Below are positions 46,830-59,800 of a DNA stretch of 64,000 bases, one piece after another. Made by a program: the position numbers and the translations under genes. Where the stretch lies: NCBI GenBank assembly GCA_036785705.1, contig JAWUZG010001121.1:103863-167862 (forward strand), read 5' to 3'. Each line of letters starts with the position of its first letter. Positions within the stretch are counted from its first letter, which is position 1. This DNA is from Acanthornis magna (lineage: Eukaryota > Chordata > Aves > Passeriformes > Acanthizidae). A model generated the notes under the pieces. The model did no database searches. It was not told the origin of the DNA and worked only from the letters and a program-made list of their open reading frames with translations.

Positions 46830-49800
46830 ATTTCTATTTAAACTACTTACTGTTTATTCACTGCCTGACTGCCCAGTCTGCAACACACTGCCTGCCTCAA
46901 AACCCAAAGGGGGTCTGGGGCAGTACAGCTTCACCTTAGCAGACAGCATTTGGTAGGACTGCCCCATTGCAGGACTTCTCAGCTGTTGTACTGTACATCA
47001 AAAGTGTCTGCACTTTCGATGCCAGAGCAGGATCTAATTTGCCTGCTTCACAAAAGGTTCTGGAGGAACAGCAGATGAGGAAACACCATGCTTAAGCAAT
47101 TTAAAAAAAAAAAAAAATCTGACTTTTGCCATTTTCTGTGAAAAGGAAGGAAGAGAAGAAAGCTATTTTTCTATCAGATTCCTGTTTTTTGGCTACTGAT
47201 TCTTATCAATTCATTCACACATTTTTAGGCTGTCCACTGAATCATAAAGGTCAAAAATTTACATCAAGCAAGAAACATAAATAGAGTTTGCTGAACTTGC
47301 CTATCAGTGGGCAGGAAATGATCCTTAGCTCTGTATTTTATTACTGCTGTGCCCAGATCAGCCGCACACATTTCTGCCACAGCTCTCGAGCACATGTCCC
47401 ACACGGCTCACCCAAGGCACAGGTCCAGGAAACTGGGCAGTAAATATCTGAGAGCTCCTAATAAACACAGAAGTGGCAAAAATGACACCTTATTGCAACT
47501 GACTGACACTTGTAGCCCCAGAGACAGAGTGAAATTGATGAAAACACCAGAGTGGCGAGCAGGGCACTAAGAAAACATTTTATTTGGCCAGTCTCTGTGG
47601 AAGGGCAAAAAAATAAACTGATAAATGAAAAGATCTCCACTTGATGATCAGTTATCCCTCGGCCCTGAACCAGTCCAAAAGCTAGGCTAGCTTTATTTCA
47701 CAATCACAGAAATCATCAGACAGGTAGGAAAAGTTTGCTTTACTGTTTTGACAAAGTGCTTAAAATTGGATCAGATCATGTTTTCTTCCTGATATTCACT
47801 AATGCTCTGCCTGTCTCAAAAACTAAATAAGTAAGTAAGGTAATGATCCTCAGAGAGATTTCACAGAACTGAAACAATGGTGCCCTTTCCTCATCAAAAT
47901 ACAAGATTTCAGCTGCTGTAATAAAATATTCATTATGATGGTAGTGAACCCACGACATTCCCTGGCTTATATTCACTAAAAACAATGCCCTAAATGCTAT
48001 TTAAATACAGTGCTAGAGCAAGAATGGAACATAACAAAAAAATCTTGCAGAAAATCTGCTTGTTGCCTGTACACAGTCCGATCTGCTGGCTGAAGAGCAA
48101 ACCAAACTTTTTCCTTCTATCAGCAAAGCTGAACCAGCTCTCTCTTAAAGCATGGATGAAGTTTTTCTGCCACTTTTCATAACAACTTTTTAGTTAACTG
48201 CTGGCTGAGTCCACTTGGTGGACTTGAGGTCACATGGAGGAGACATGGCACCCACATCCAACAGCCACCACCTTCCCTTCCCTGCTGGACATACACCTGG
48301 CTCCACTTGCTGTGCATGCTGCAGGAGTTATGTGCTTTAAGCTGGGCTGAAGTTCAGCAGTCATGTGTGCCAAATTTTGTTCTGGTTAAGTCATAAATCA
48401 ACTCTGGCAAGCATGGATATCAAGACTTTGTGTTGAAATTTTGGCTGGCCCTCAAAGAAACAAGAAGCTTAGAATGCCACGAGTTCCTATGTGTGACTGA
48501 TACATATTTTAAAGCAGTTCTACATCGCAAAAATTCCTTACAAAACCTTTGGTTCTAAGGTATTCCAAATATTAGCTTAATAGAGAACCTGAAAAAGCAG
48601 AAAACTATCTGCTAGTTTAAATAATACCTAAAAATTACAAGACTGTATTAGGTATGCCTGCCACAAAATTAATGGATCCACAGTAGTACTTATATTCTAA
48701 ATTAAAAAATTCTTTAATTAGCAATAGATTTTCAGTACATTCAATGGTTTGTATTAGAAAAAGCAACTGAGTTCAAACTAAACTTTCTATCATAGCCTTT
48801 GCTTTAAAAAGAAAAAAGAAAAAAGCAATTAAGTAAAGAGATTGACAGTGAAATATAACACACTGCAATTGTTCGTCTTATGATCAGATTTTACCTGATA
48901 GGAACATACTCATTTAAGAGAGAAACACTTTTTCAGCTGCCAAGAACATGTACACACATAAAAGGAAACGCTGACTGCTCCAATGAATTTGATGGTTCAT
49001 CCCTAGTCTCAGGCGGTGACAATCTCCAAGAGCATCTACCATGGTCATTGCCACGCTGTAAGAACACTAATTAGAGAGGAGTCTAGCTGAACTCTAAATT
49101 GGTATTTTCTTCATTTGGATGTTTGACAAGTTCCCAGTAACAGGTTTGCTTGTTTTCCATGAGAATTAAAATTCAATGCTAAAAGCTATAGTTTCTCTTG
49201 TGCAGAAGGCTCTTCCACACTCTGACTCACCTGCAATTCAGAGCTACCACATGACTTGCATTGAAATGTCAAATCAGAATGATGAAAATTAGCTAACTGT
49301 TATCTTTTTCTAGATGAGGACTATGCTCCACAGAAGACTATGTGATCTCATTACACAAGTCCCATGTCTACAAGATTTTCTGAATGAATTATCACTGATT
49401 AAGGTGTGGTTTGGCATGCAAACTGCCAGAGGCATCTGAAAAGCCCTGTTGTCAGTTGATGCATAATTTCCTTCAGTATTCAAAACAAAAGTAAGATTAC
49501 GATCAGGTGGGCAGCAAAGACGCTTTCTTCACATGCAGAAATGTCTTATTACATCTCTTCTCTCTACCGTACTACTGCTTCCTAGAGCAGTTCATAACTT
49601 GCTTTTCACAAAGCTGTCTATAATCTGATAGCCTAAGTATATCCAAAGGTCCCCCTACCTTTCTGCCACCCCCTTTCATTTTCCTCCCCCTACATTTCCT
49701 GAGCAATCATCTTGCAAATTGAGACTATCACAAAACCTCGCCTATACTCTCTTTTCAGCTAAAAATCACTGTTTCATGATTTCTTGGAAACCAGTGCCAG

Positions 49801-52800
49801 TGCTCCCTCTCACATTCCTGACCTGTCAGCACTGCATGGGCAGCCCAAAACCACACAACTCCCACACCGCGCAGCTGCAAGGCTGCACGGAGCTTGAGTC
49901 TGTGGAAGCAGAGGGAGGGGAGTTGAGGTAGATCACTGCCTTTTTCTGATACTTTGGAAATGAATGACGATATTCTACAAGCTGTTGGGATAATATGAAC
50001 AAATGGCAGGCATATGTAACAAGCTCACAGATAAGGGACTGGATTTTCTATTAACCACTTGAAGTGTTTTCCAGTGGTAGCAGAAGAGAAAACCTCTGCT
50101 AGGGAGAAAATAATGTAAGTTGCATGACTACCTCCAAAAATGATAGATATTGTTACACATTCCTACATGCAGCAAGCAGAGCGCATTGTCATGCCACACA
50201 AGCAATGCCTCCTGATGTGTGTTTTTGGGACTGTGCTAATGCCAAGACTGCAATTCTAGGGCTGCTTTTCCCAGGCACTACAGAAGAAAAGCAGTGGACA
50301 ATGTCTCATCTGAAAGGACCATACCATTTTGTTGCCCAAGCCAGGCATTAACACGGCATTCAAAAGCTCAAGTTCAATTTCTGTATTGATTTTTTAAAAA
50401 AAAGATTAATTGGACATTGGGATGACTGTACATGCTGTGGATGTAAGGATAAAATACATAAAAAACAGCTCAGCAATTGATCTTGCAAACTAGATTACAG
50501 AGATAAACTCTCTTTAGATTATCCTCATCAATATATATGAAAGCTGTAAAATCTTTTTGTAGCTGAAATTCAGGTTACTAAATCCGAAAAAAAAAAAAAA
50601 AAGCCTATCATTGCTGGCTGTGTTTCCTACTAGGTTAGCTTTTGGCCACAGCAGACTTGAAACACAGTAGAGAGCTTTCATTTCTAAAAATCCCATTGTT
50701 ACAGTAACATCTTTTCAAATGTATCAGCATATTTTAATATGCCATAATTCCACCTAATTACTTACAGAGCCCTGGCAGAGGTTCTGAGAGGGCAGATGCA
50801 TCTAACTCATATCCCTCGAGCCCGGGGGCAATGCAGGACACACTGAACGGAGAACACCCACCTGCACATCCAACAGCTTCATCATTCAAACCATGGCACA
50901 GATGCACCGAGGGTGAGAACCAAAGAACTGTAAAGGCCCAAGAAAGCTCACTATTCATAATTATCATTTTTTTTAAAGATAAACCTTTCCAGCAGAACCC
51001 TCAGCTGAATAGCACAGAGTAAGAACTGGACAACAGACGTCCAAAAGACAGCTATGATAATGTATTTTCCCAAGGATTAATATCCCTGTTTTCTTAATGC
51101 ATGAAAATGGCAGCCGCTACCAAAAGCTTTCAGTACTGAATTTTCAAGTCAGTGTTTCAGGCAACCTTTAACAATTTTTGGTGTATTTAGAACATTACAT
51201 TACTGTCCCTGTTTCATTATGAGAAACAGGGTATAAAGGGTACCAGGATGCCATACGTCCCTCAACTGATAAAGAACTGTGTTCTTTAGTCAGTCGTATG
51301 CATTTTGCTTCATCTTTTATATCTAAACATGAATTTTCCCTAGTATGTATCATCCTAAGACAAAGCATTTTGTATGATCTAATGAGATCAATGGACAGCA
51401 AACTCCAGTATACTAAGTAAGAATTATTAAAGAAAAGCCCTTTCCTGAATCTGACATCTCCTTTAGCACAAGGAATTCTAATTTTCCCTGATTTCACAGA
51501 TGTTTTTCACCTGAATTTCCATCCTAGCATGGCAGCAGCCAGCAGCTGCTCTCCTGTCTGAAATACGTTGCTTTGAATGCAGCCTCTAGTGAAATACACA
51601 CATGAAATCTGACGTAAATAGAATCTTGAGATATAAGAAGCCATAAAGGAGATTTGATGGGCTTTAACTGCAGTCAAATGATACACAAGGAACATACTCT
51701 GCAATAACATGTACCTCGTATGGATCCTATTTGCTTCCCCATGATAAAGTGGCAACTTAAGCTGTGAAAATTACTGCCATCCATCTCACCCCATGCATTC
51801 ACATGCTTGGGAAGCATAAGTGAATATGCAGCTACGTGTTTCGCAAACAAAATATTTCTCCTAAGATGAAAACGAGAGTAACTCATTTCACAAGAAATGA
51901 TTAGGCAATGCATGAAGCCTGGCATGAGTCCACCCTATCAAAGCCCAACAACCCTGCTGCACACTGAACTCTTCTGCTTTGTGGACCAGAATCAGATCCA
52001 CAGTACAAAGGTCCAACAACTGTGAAGTCAAAAGGGCAGAATTTTTTCCTTAACTCAAAATTTTCTTTGTTATATGCTACAAAGGCATGTCCTTTCTGCT
52101 ATTTTTCTGCGCACTGTATTTGTTCTGTCCTCCCCCAGGATCTCACTGATCTCACAGTGTGTTTGTATGATGCTTGATGCGTGAGGACCACATGGCCATA
52201 TGTCCTATAATGCAGATTTATAAGTGTATATATATAGGTTAATTGAACTAAAATAAACTCCAGTCCCCCAGCAGCAGTACATACCCATGAGCAAATTGTA
52301 TGTTCCGTAAAACACTGCTTGTGACTTTTAAAGACCCTTTGTTAAATTGTTCTTTTTATTTCAGGAATATTTCTTTGAAAGTCTTCCTTGAAATATGAGG
52401 CATATTTGCATGAGTTATGTCACTTTTCCTTTTTCTACATTACCAGTTCTTTATACATTTCTATCTGCATGATATCTCTTTAAATCTGATAGTTCTTTCA
52501 TTCATTTATTTTTTTTATCTCTAATATTATCATCAAACTTTCATTTTCTGCCTCTGGTTCCTTTCTTTATCTCCTTTGCCACAGAGAGATCATAATCCCA
52601 CATTATTAATTATCTGACAGTGATATCGAAGAAGCTATTGCTGCTTATGTAATAGGAAAATCTAATTATTTTAATAAAGATATGATTGACTCCATCAGGT
52701 GATACCTTGGTCTGATTTTCTAGGACATTAACTCAGCAGAACTCTTACAGTCCCAATCTCTGTGGCTGATGGTAACATGGCACCATAACCTGCTCCTGTA

Positions 52801-53779
52801 AATCTACCAGCAGGAACAGATTCCAACATTTTGCCCTAAGAGCCAAACACTACAGTCTCTGCATATCTTTTTATGAAACAGAAGTAGTTATTAGTTACCA
52901 AATAAATTCAGAGCTCCAGGGACTGGCAGCGACATTTTAATTTGTCAAGTGGGATAGAAATTTAAAGCTGGTTTTGCCCTGAACAATCGACAAGATATTT
53001 ACAAAATTAAAGAAACAAAAGAATGCTTCCACCAAGACACAATTTCTCATTCTAATGCCCTGCCTGTACTATCATTGCTTTCAAAATGAAGAGTACACAG
53101 CACAGCACCTACTTTTATATTAGTCTCCATTTACTGTTCTCTTGTATTAGATGAACAATTACTATGGACATTTTCACCCAAGTTTCTCAAACATTAACCA
53201 TGTGGGGAAGCTTATTATTCCCATTTTACAAATGAGAAGACTGTGGAGCTAACATTATATGTGATCCAAAAACACCAGAAAATGGTGACTTGTCTGCCTT
53301 TCATGCAAGCACTGCCCAGAGCCTGCCTGGCAGGCAGTGCCACAGGCTGGGGGTCCAAACACCCTCTGGATGAAGAGCCTTTTTCTAATATCCAACATAA
53401 ACCTCTCCTGACACAGCTTCATGCCATACACCTTCCTTTTTTACCTTATTTCCTAGAAAGGTTTCCTGTTCAGCCAAGACAGACATCTTCCTCACCTGCT
53501 TGACTTCTGACATTTGGGAATTGCCTGTTCCTGTGCCCATAAGAGGTGATGTTTTAAAGGTGATCAGCACTGATGGACCCCAACACCTGCAAAAAAATTT
53601 TCCTAGGTGGCCTTATTCACTAATTCCCTGAACATCCTGAAGTGCCCTCTCCTCATGTCGAGTATGGATTTTGCTGGCACTTTTCCTCAGATCACCAGAG
53701 ATTATAAACTCAATTGCTTCATGGCTGCTGTGGCCAAGATGATCACCAATCCCCACTTTGCTCACAAGACCCACTCTGC
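46830..53779. other. AT-rich non-coding DNA, no gene recognised
   Basis: No host exon or RNA gene is recognised; the largest frame is 100 aa (51195-51497, -) without domains. The block holds poly-A runs at about 47,102-47,118 and 50,587-50,602, an AAAAAG-type purine run near 48,805-48,825 and a pyrimidine-rich stretch near 49,645-49,700. The sequence 52,600-52,720 looks like a candidate conserved non-coding element. Confidence 0.55.
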
Positions 53780-53878
53780 TGTGCTATGGTTTAGTTGATA
53801 TGGTGGCGTTCAACCAAAGGTTGGACTCAATCATCTTGGAGGTCTTTTCCAACCTTAGTGCTTCTATGATTCTAAGAG
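53780..53878 (+). repeat. CR1 LINE 3' end, well preserved
   Basis: The order GCTATGGTTTAGTTGATATG, GTGGCGTTCAACCAAAGG, TTGGACTCAATCATCTTGG, AGGTCTTTTCCAACCTTAG, then TTCTATGATTCTA closely follows a common avian CR1 3' end (CR1-Y type, from memory). It terminates in the ATTCTATG-type repeat typical of CR1 insertion sites. It is the best preserved CR1 fragment in the window. Confidence 0.88.
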
Positions 53879-56800
53879 TGAATGAATGGAAGATAAGGAA
53901 TGATCCACTTCACATCTAAATACTCTCTTGGTGGAATTCCCAGAGAAGGGAGAAAGCATGGGGAAACCATGGAGAAAGTTAAGTCAAGAGCCCAAAGTGT
54001 CAGCACAAGCAAGACCTGAAGCGGTTCATGTAGCCACCTCCGAAAGTATCAGGGCCTGGGCATAGCATCAAAAATGGAAAATCAAATAATGCAATGAAAT
54101 AAAAATTATTTACTACTTTTTTTTTCTTCTGTGGATGCAGAGACACATAAAGCAAAGAAATCTACATTAAAAATAAGGCTAATTGATTTGTGAGAGGTGA
54201 GAAAATAAAAATCAAACCAAAAATAGAATCAGACTTCAGTACCCTGACCGCTTTTACACTGAAATACACAGAAAAAACTTGGCAGACAGAGCTACTATGG
54301 TTTCCTCAGGATCGCTGAGGGACCTGGCAAACCTGCAGGAATATCACCAGGACAGGTTGTCCTTGACAGTTAGCAGGCATAGTGATTCAGCTCAGACTGT
54401 CAATTAAAATCTTTATATCACGTTTTCTATCATCATAGCAGCAGGCCAGAATTGATATCCAACATTTAAGACTGAAGAAATGGTTTTAATTATTCTGAAT
54501 GAACAGAGAGATTCAGTTTACAAAAGAATTAGTAAAAACCTTCAAAGAGAAAACTGGGGGAGGAAAAGAGATGGAAAAGGCACTATTAAACTTTAGCTTG
54601 CTCACTACCTTTTTTGGATTTGGAAATATATATCATATAATGTCATTCTATGGAAATACTTCAGTAAGCTGTTCTTGTATGCTGATACTACATCTAGGAC
54701 ATTTTGGGAGCTATTTAGTGTAAAGAATTAGTCATAGTAGTAGCTCCCTTTGAGGACACGTAAGTGCCCTCAGATACTGCCAAGAGATGGGCCAAGAGAC
54801 TTTGAACTCCACACTCATCCCCAGCTCAGACCTCAAAGCCTGCTCACCTGTTCACCAGGTACAGGAGCATGAGAGATGACCCCAGGACCCAGTGCCTGAC
54901 AAAACAAAAGGTAGTTCCTAAATATAAGACTACCATGGAAAGGGCTACCAAAGGCAGCAGTCAGCAAGATCAGGCTCAGGCTAGCACAGACAAGCATCCC
55001 AAGGCCAAAGCAACACGGAGCTACCACTCCTGCTCCCTGTATGTGGGCAGGACTAACCCCAAGCAGGTAAAGGCAAAGGCATTTTTTCCCCAGGTATGAC
55101 AGGAAACTTTCAAAAACAGCTTTGGACAATTATGGGTGGGCTGTGATTCTTGACTCCTCACTGGACTCAAGAATGGTATGAACACTGGTATGATACCTGC
55201 AAGGAAAGAGAGAGCAATGCAGATAGGATAAAATCATTGTCCAGAACATCTCTCCTGGCTGCTTATACCCCCAGGTACACATAGCAGCTTTGCAGGGTAC
55301 AGAAATTATAAACTTTCTGAAGCCGGAAAATGAATGATGTTTACATTTAGTTAAGTGGAGGAGAGAGGTGGCAGAGTGACTGCCAACAATCACTGGGCTG
55401 GTTTAAATTGCTTTTCACCAGCACTGTCACCCGAGCAGATCTGTGCCAAGACACCAGGAAAAGCTGCTAGTCTAAGAGCAAGTTTATGCACTTCAGAGCG
55501 GTACTGGAAGGTACTGCAATAGTGATTGACATCAATATGGAGATATTCAGAAGAGAGGAAGGAAAAAAATAAGTGGATGGATTCAGAAGAAAGAGTGGAA
55601 ATGCAAAGTTCAGGAGGACACCATTTTACAGTACACAATTGCACAGATTAGCAAGTTAGATGGTACTGAAACAAAATATCCAGTACTGAAATTAATAACC
55701 ATAAAAATATCCCAGCAGAAAGATGGAGATTCATTGAAACATAACGCATACTGTAAATAATCATTAAGTAAGTTAATCTTTAAGGATACCAAAAAGTATC
55801 TTTATACACTGGAGGGGCCAAGAGACTTTGAAGTCTTTCCATTTTTCACCTTGTAATTCACAACTTTTAGACCATTATGCAATTGCAAAATTTTAAAGAA
55901 GCTTCAGTGATAACCCTGAAAGTCACAAGAAGATGAACAGAAATGATATGATAAAAAGGAAGGAATGCTCTTCATTCATTTTCTTAACATCAACCTTTAC
56001 TTTTGACTGTTCCAATGTGTACTAAGAATCAGTATTTATACACTGGAAAGCACCTAAGCCCAAATATTTCAAATTTCAAAGATTTTGGATTCTAAACCCA
56101 ACAATATCTTTATAAACTAGCACTGTTCAATCACAAGACTCCACATATTTTGGGAAACACAATTCAGATGAAAAATCTGGTGACTTCCAGTGGGACAAGA
56201 TTAGGAAGAAATAGGAAGAAATGGGAAGAGCTGTAGAAGAACATCTTCAGAAATTAGTACAGTGACACACGAATAAAGTTTGTGGAGTTCAAGGACTTTC
56301 TCTAACTAGTCCTGAAAAAATGAACCTCAAAGCCAGCCATTCTCCAATTAAAAAAAAAAATATCATCATTTCTGCCAAGTTTACTGTCTGGTTGTTTTCT
56401 TTTATCAACTAATGAAAAAATACCAAAAAAATTAGTTGGGACTTCCCATGCACCCCAGACTGAACTGAAGCTATAACAAAACGCCAGACAAAATGAGATG
56501 AACTATTCAAAATTTCATTTTTGCAATACTGACACCTCTCTAGCGATACGTTTAAGGCTCTAGAGAGAAAACACTACAAAGCCATCCAACATACTGCACT
56601 AAACATTAAGCAGAACATTTGACAGAGGTGTTATATAGAAGCAGGAAGAAGTATGAGTAGAGACTGCTGGACAATAACAGCTTAACCCGTGGTGAAATAA
56701 TGTACTGCACCAAGGTCTAGGTAAGCAGTTACAGGAGTTAAATAAAGCTAGCAAAATTTCTACAGACACCTCATTATAGAAGTACTTTCTAGAAAACTGA

Positions 56801-59800
56801 CAGAACCCAATAGAGGGTAAAAAAAAACCAAATAAAGCCCAGCTGACACAAAAGAAAAAGGAAGCAGAAAGACATAATGTCTCATGTTTTAAACCCTTAA
56901 AATATATTTCTGAGTATTTCCAGTCTATTCAGAATTTAATTCAGCTTTTAAACAGACCTTTAACATTCAGGTCTTTGTTAGCACATGTGTCTTTTAGTAC
57001 GTGTCAGCACCTTTGGTATGTAAAAATCACTGTGCATTATGTTTTACCATGTATTTCACAGTTCTTTGTTCCTTGCACCACAAATAGAATTGTGGTTTTG
57101 AAAACTCTCTAGACACATGCTGCACTTTTTGCAATCTATTTTCTGCAAAGAATTGCTCTCAAACTAGGTTGCACTCTCTCTTGAACTTGTAATAAATACA
57201 AGAATGTTGGGACACACTCAGAAGTTATTTATACCCAATAACTTTTTTTTTTTTTTGCCTGGTGAGTAAATCATTCTTCACCTGAAAGTACATAAAGGCA
57301 ATTATATTGGCTTGTGCTGAAAGGTGAAAAACAGCACATAAAATAATAAATAGCAGAAAGAGGGTATTTAAATAGGCATGTAAACTATGCTTTTCACATT
57401 AAAGAGCATAATAAGAGAAATGTGATCCTATTTTAGCAGAACCTACAGGATGTTAGGATGGTAGTATTGAGGTCTGTCCAAGTACTTAGGCTCTTACACA
57501 CCAAACAAGACAATAAAATAATACATTTTGTCTAAAATAATAAATTTTCAACCATACAGTGAAACAAACAGATAGCAGTCAGGAAGATACAGGAAACTGA
57601 ATCTCAACAGTTGCAGCAGATTTTTGAAGAAGAAAAGAAGAATGATTAAAGACTAAACAGAGAGATTTGACCAAACAGTGTCCCTCTTCAGAATGTGGCA
57701 TCATTTCAGATAAATTCTACTGACTGCAGTACATTACTCAATAGGGGTATGCCAGTTTTAGTACATCATAAATGACTTCTGAATTAGTATTTTAATGATG
57801 TACCTTACAGCTGGCACTGCAATCAATGGGAAAATCAGATTTGCACAATGAAAATGCAATATTTACTCATTTTTTTCTGAACCCCAAACTGACCCTAAAT
57901 ACTTCTGCCTCCGTCCCAAATCTCAGTGAAACACAAAGTTGAAAACCAATTTTATCACTGTGTATCTGTCCTGTGAATTGGTCCCTGCTGGGAGAGACCA
58001 GAAAGGTCTGTGGTCTGTGCTGCTGGAGCACAATCTCGCTTTGCAAACTAAGGAGCTGGCTCAGGCTCATGATGTTTGTTCTGACCCTCCCCCAGAATAG
58101 CCCATGTAGCATCAGGGTACCCCAAGCAGGATCTGTCCAGGTCCACGAGGCTGCTGCACCCAGGACAGGACTCTCGACTGGACCAGAGCAGACCCCTGGA
58201 GAAAAGCAGCCCCTGAAGAAAAGCACCTTGTGCTGTGAGCAGCCCCTCCATGGCACTGCTCAGACTTCGACCCTTACATGACTTTGCCGCTGAGTGATGC
58301 TTTGGCAGGCCATGGAAAGGTGCCCTGGCACCTTTTCTCCAGTGCAGCACTTGTATGCCAGCCCCTCTTTCACTGTAGCTAACCAGGATTTCCTGGAGTT
58401 TTTCGCATTTTCTACCTGTACTGTTTTGCTCCTGGAATGAATATTAGGAAGCAAGCACAGAATAGCATTTGATAGACAGTGTGTCAGGCCTACTTACACC
58501 ATTTTTTCCATAACACAGAGAAACTCCAGTTTATAATGGGAGTTCTAAGACAATTATAATTACCACAGCTCAGACTATGATGCTTCAATGGAAAGGAAAT
58601 GGTGCTATTACAGGAATTTGAAAGATACCAGGAGAGGGTGGGATGCTTTCAGGATTTATTAGATGCTGCCACTGTAATGCCCTTTCTTTGAGAAAACAGC
58701 ACAGAGTACCACTCCCTGCTGATTCTAAAGCACAGTGAATGAGAGCACAGCTCACAATTATGGCAAACTTTGAAACCTGTCAGTCAAGGAGCAGAGCTGG
58801 TAATGCCAAACAAAACAGCAGATTTACACCTGGGAAATGAGGCTATAATGTAAGAAATACATTTTCTTTGCTCTCATTTATAACAGTAGTGGGAGAATTA
58901 ACTACAGGGGATTCTTAGCATATTTACAAGACACTACAGGAGGCTTTTGGCATATTTACAAGCAACAATGGCATAATTTTACATGCAGAAGTTTAAATAC
59001 TGTAAAGTCTGCTCTGTCTTTAGTTTCTGTGATGTAAGGCATCTGTATCCCCACCTTAAGTTTAAACAGCTACATGCTCTATTAATTCGTTACACTCAAA
59101 GGGATTTTGAGATGAATTTTCTAAAAGCAGCAGGACATTCGGGTTTGGAATCTCTTTTTATTTTATTTAATGCTTTGTTTTAAAAGGGGAAAGAAAAAGG
59201 CATTTTTAATGCTTCAAAATCACATGGGGTTTTTTTAGACTTTGTTTTTGTTTGCAAAAATAAAATGCTGACACTAAAGATGTGTGCAGTAGCTTCAGAC
59301 AGTTGAAGCCTGTTAAGCTGCTGGGCTTTACTTCTTTTACAGAGCAAGAACAAGAAATCAACGTATCTTCTATTCCACTCTATGGTCTTGGGAAAGGAGA
59401 CATGGAGGGGGATAGAAGGAACAGGATATATGACAGGAATATTCTGTGTCTGCTGTAAACTTGGTTGAATGCAAAAACCAAACTGGACCTGGCCCTAACA
59501 GGAATCTGTCATTTCCATTCTCCAGTTCTGGGGAGCCCAGGGCATGGGCTCACTGGACACGACCATACTCTGTGACATGTGTTTTGCAGCCAAACAGCGG
59601 TGGGGCTGAGGGGTGCTCAGATGGCAAGACTGGCTAAAGCTGCCTTTTGGTCACATCCATCGAACATTTTCTTATTTGAAATATAAAACCTAGATTACGC
59701 AAATACCGATCGCACGGCTCCTAAATTTTTTGTGTAAGAAATCAAAGAGTTCATGTTAAAATGATGTCCTAAGGACAGGGCTCTGTACAATGTGTGAGCG

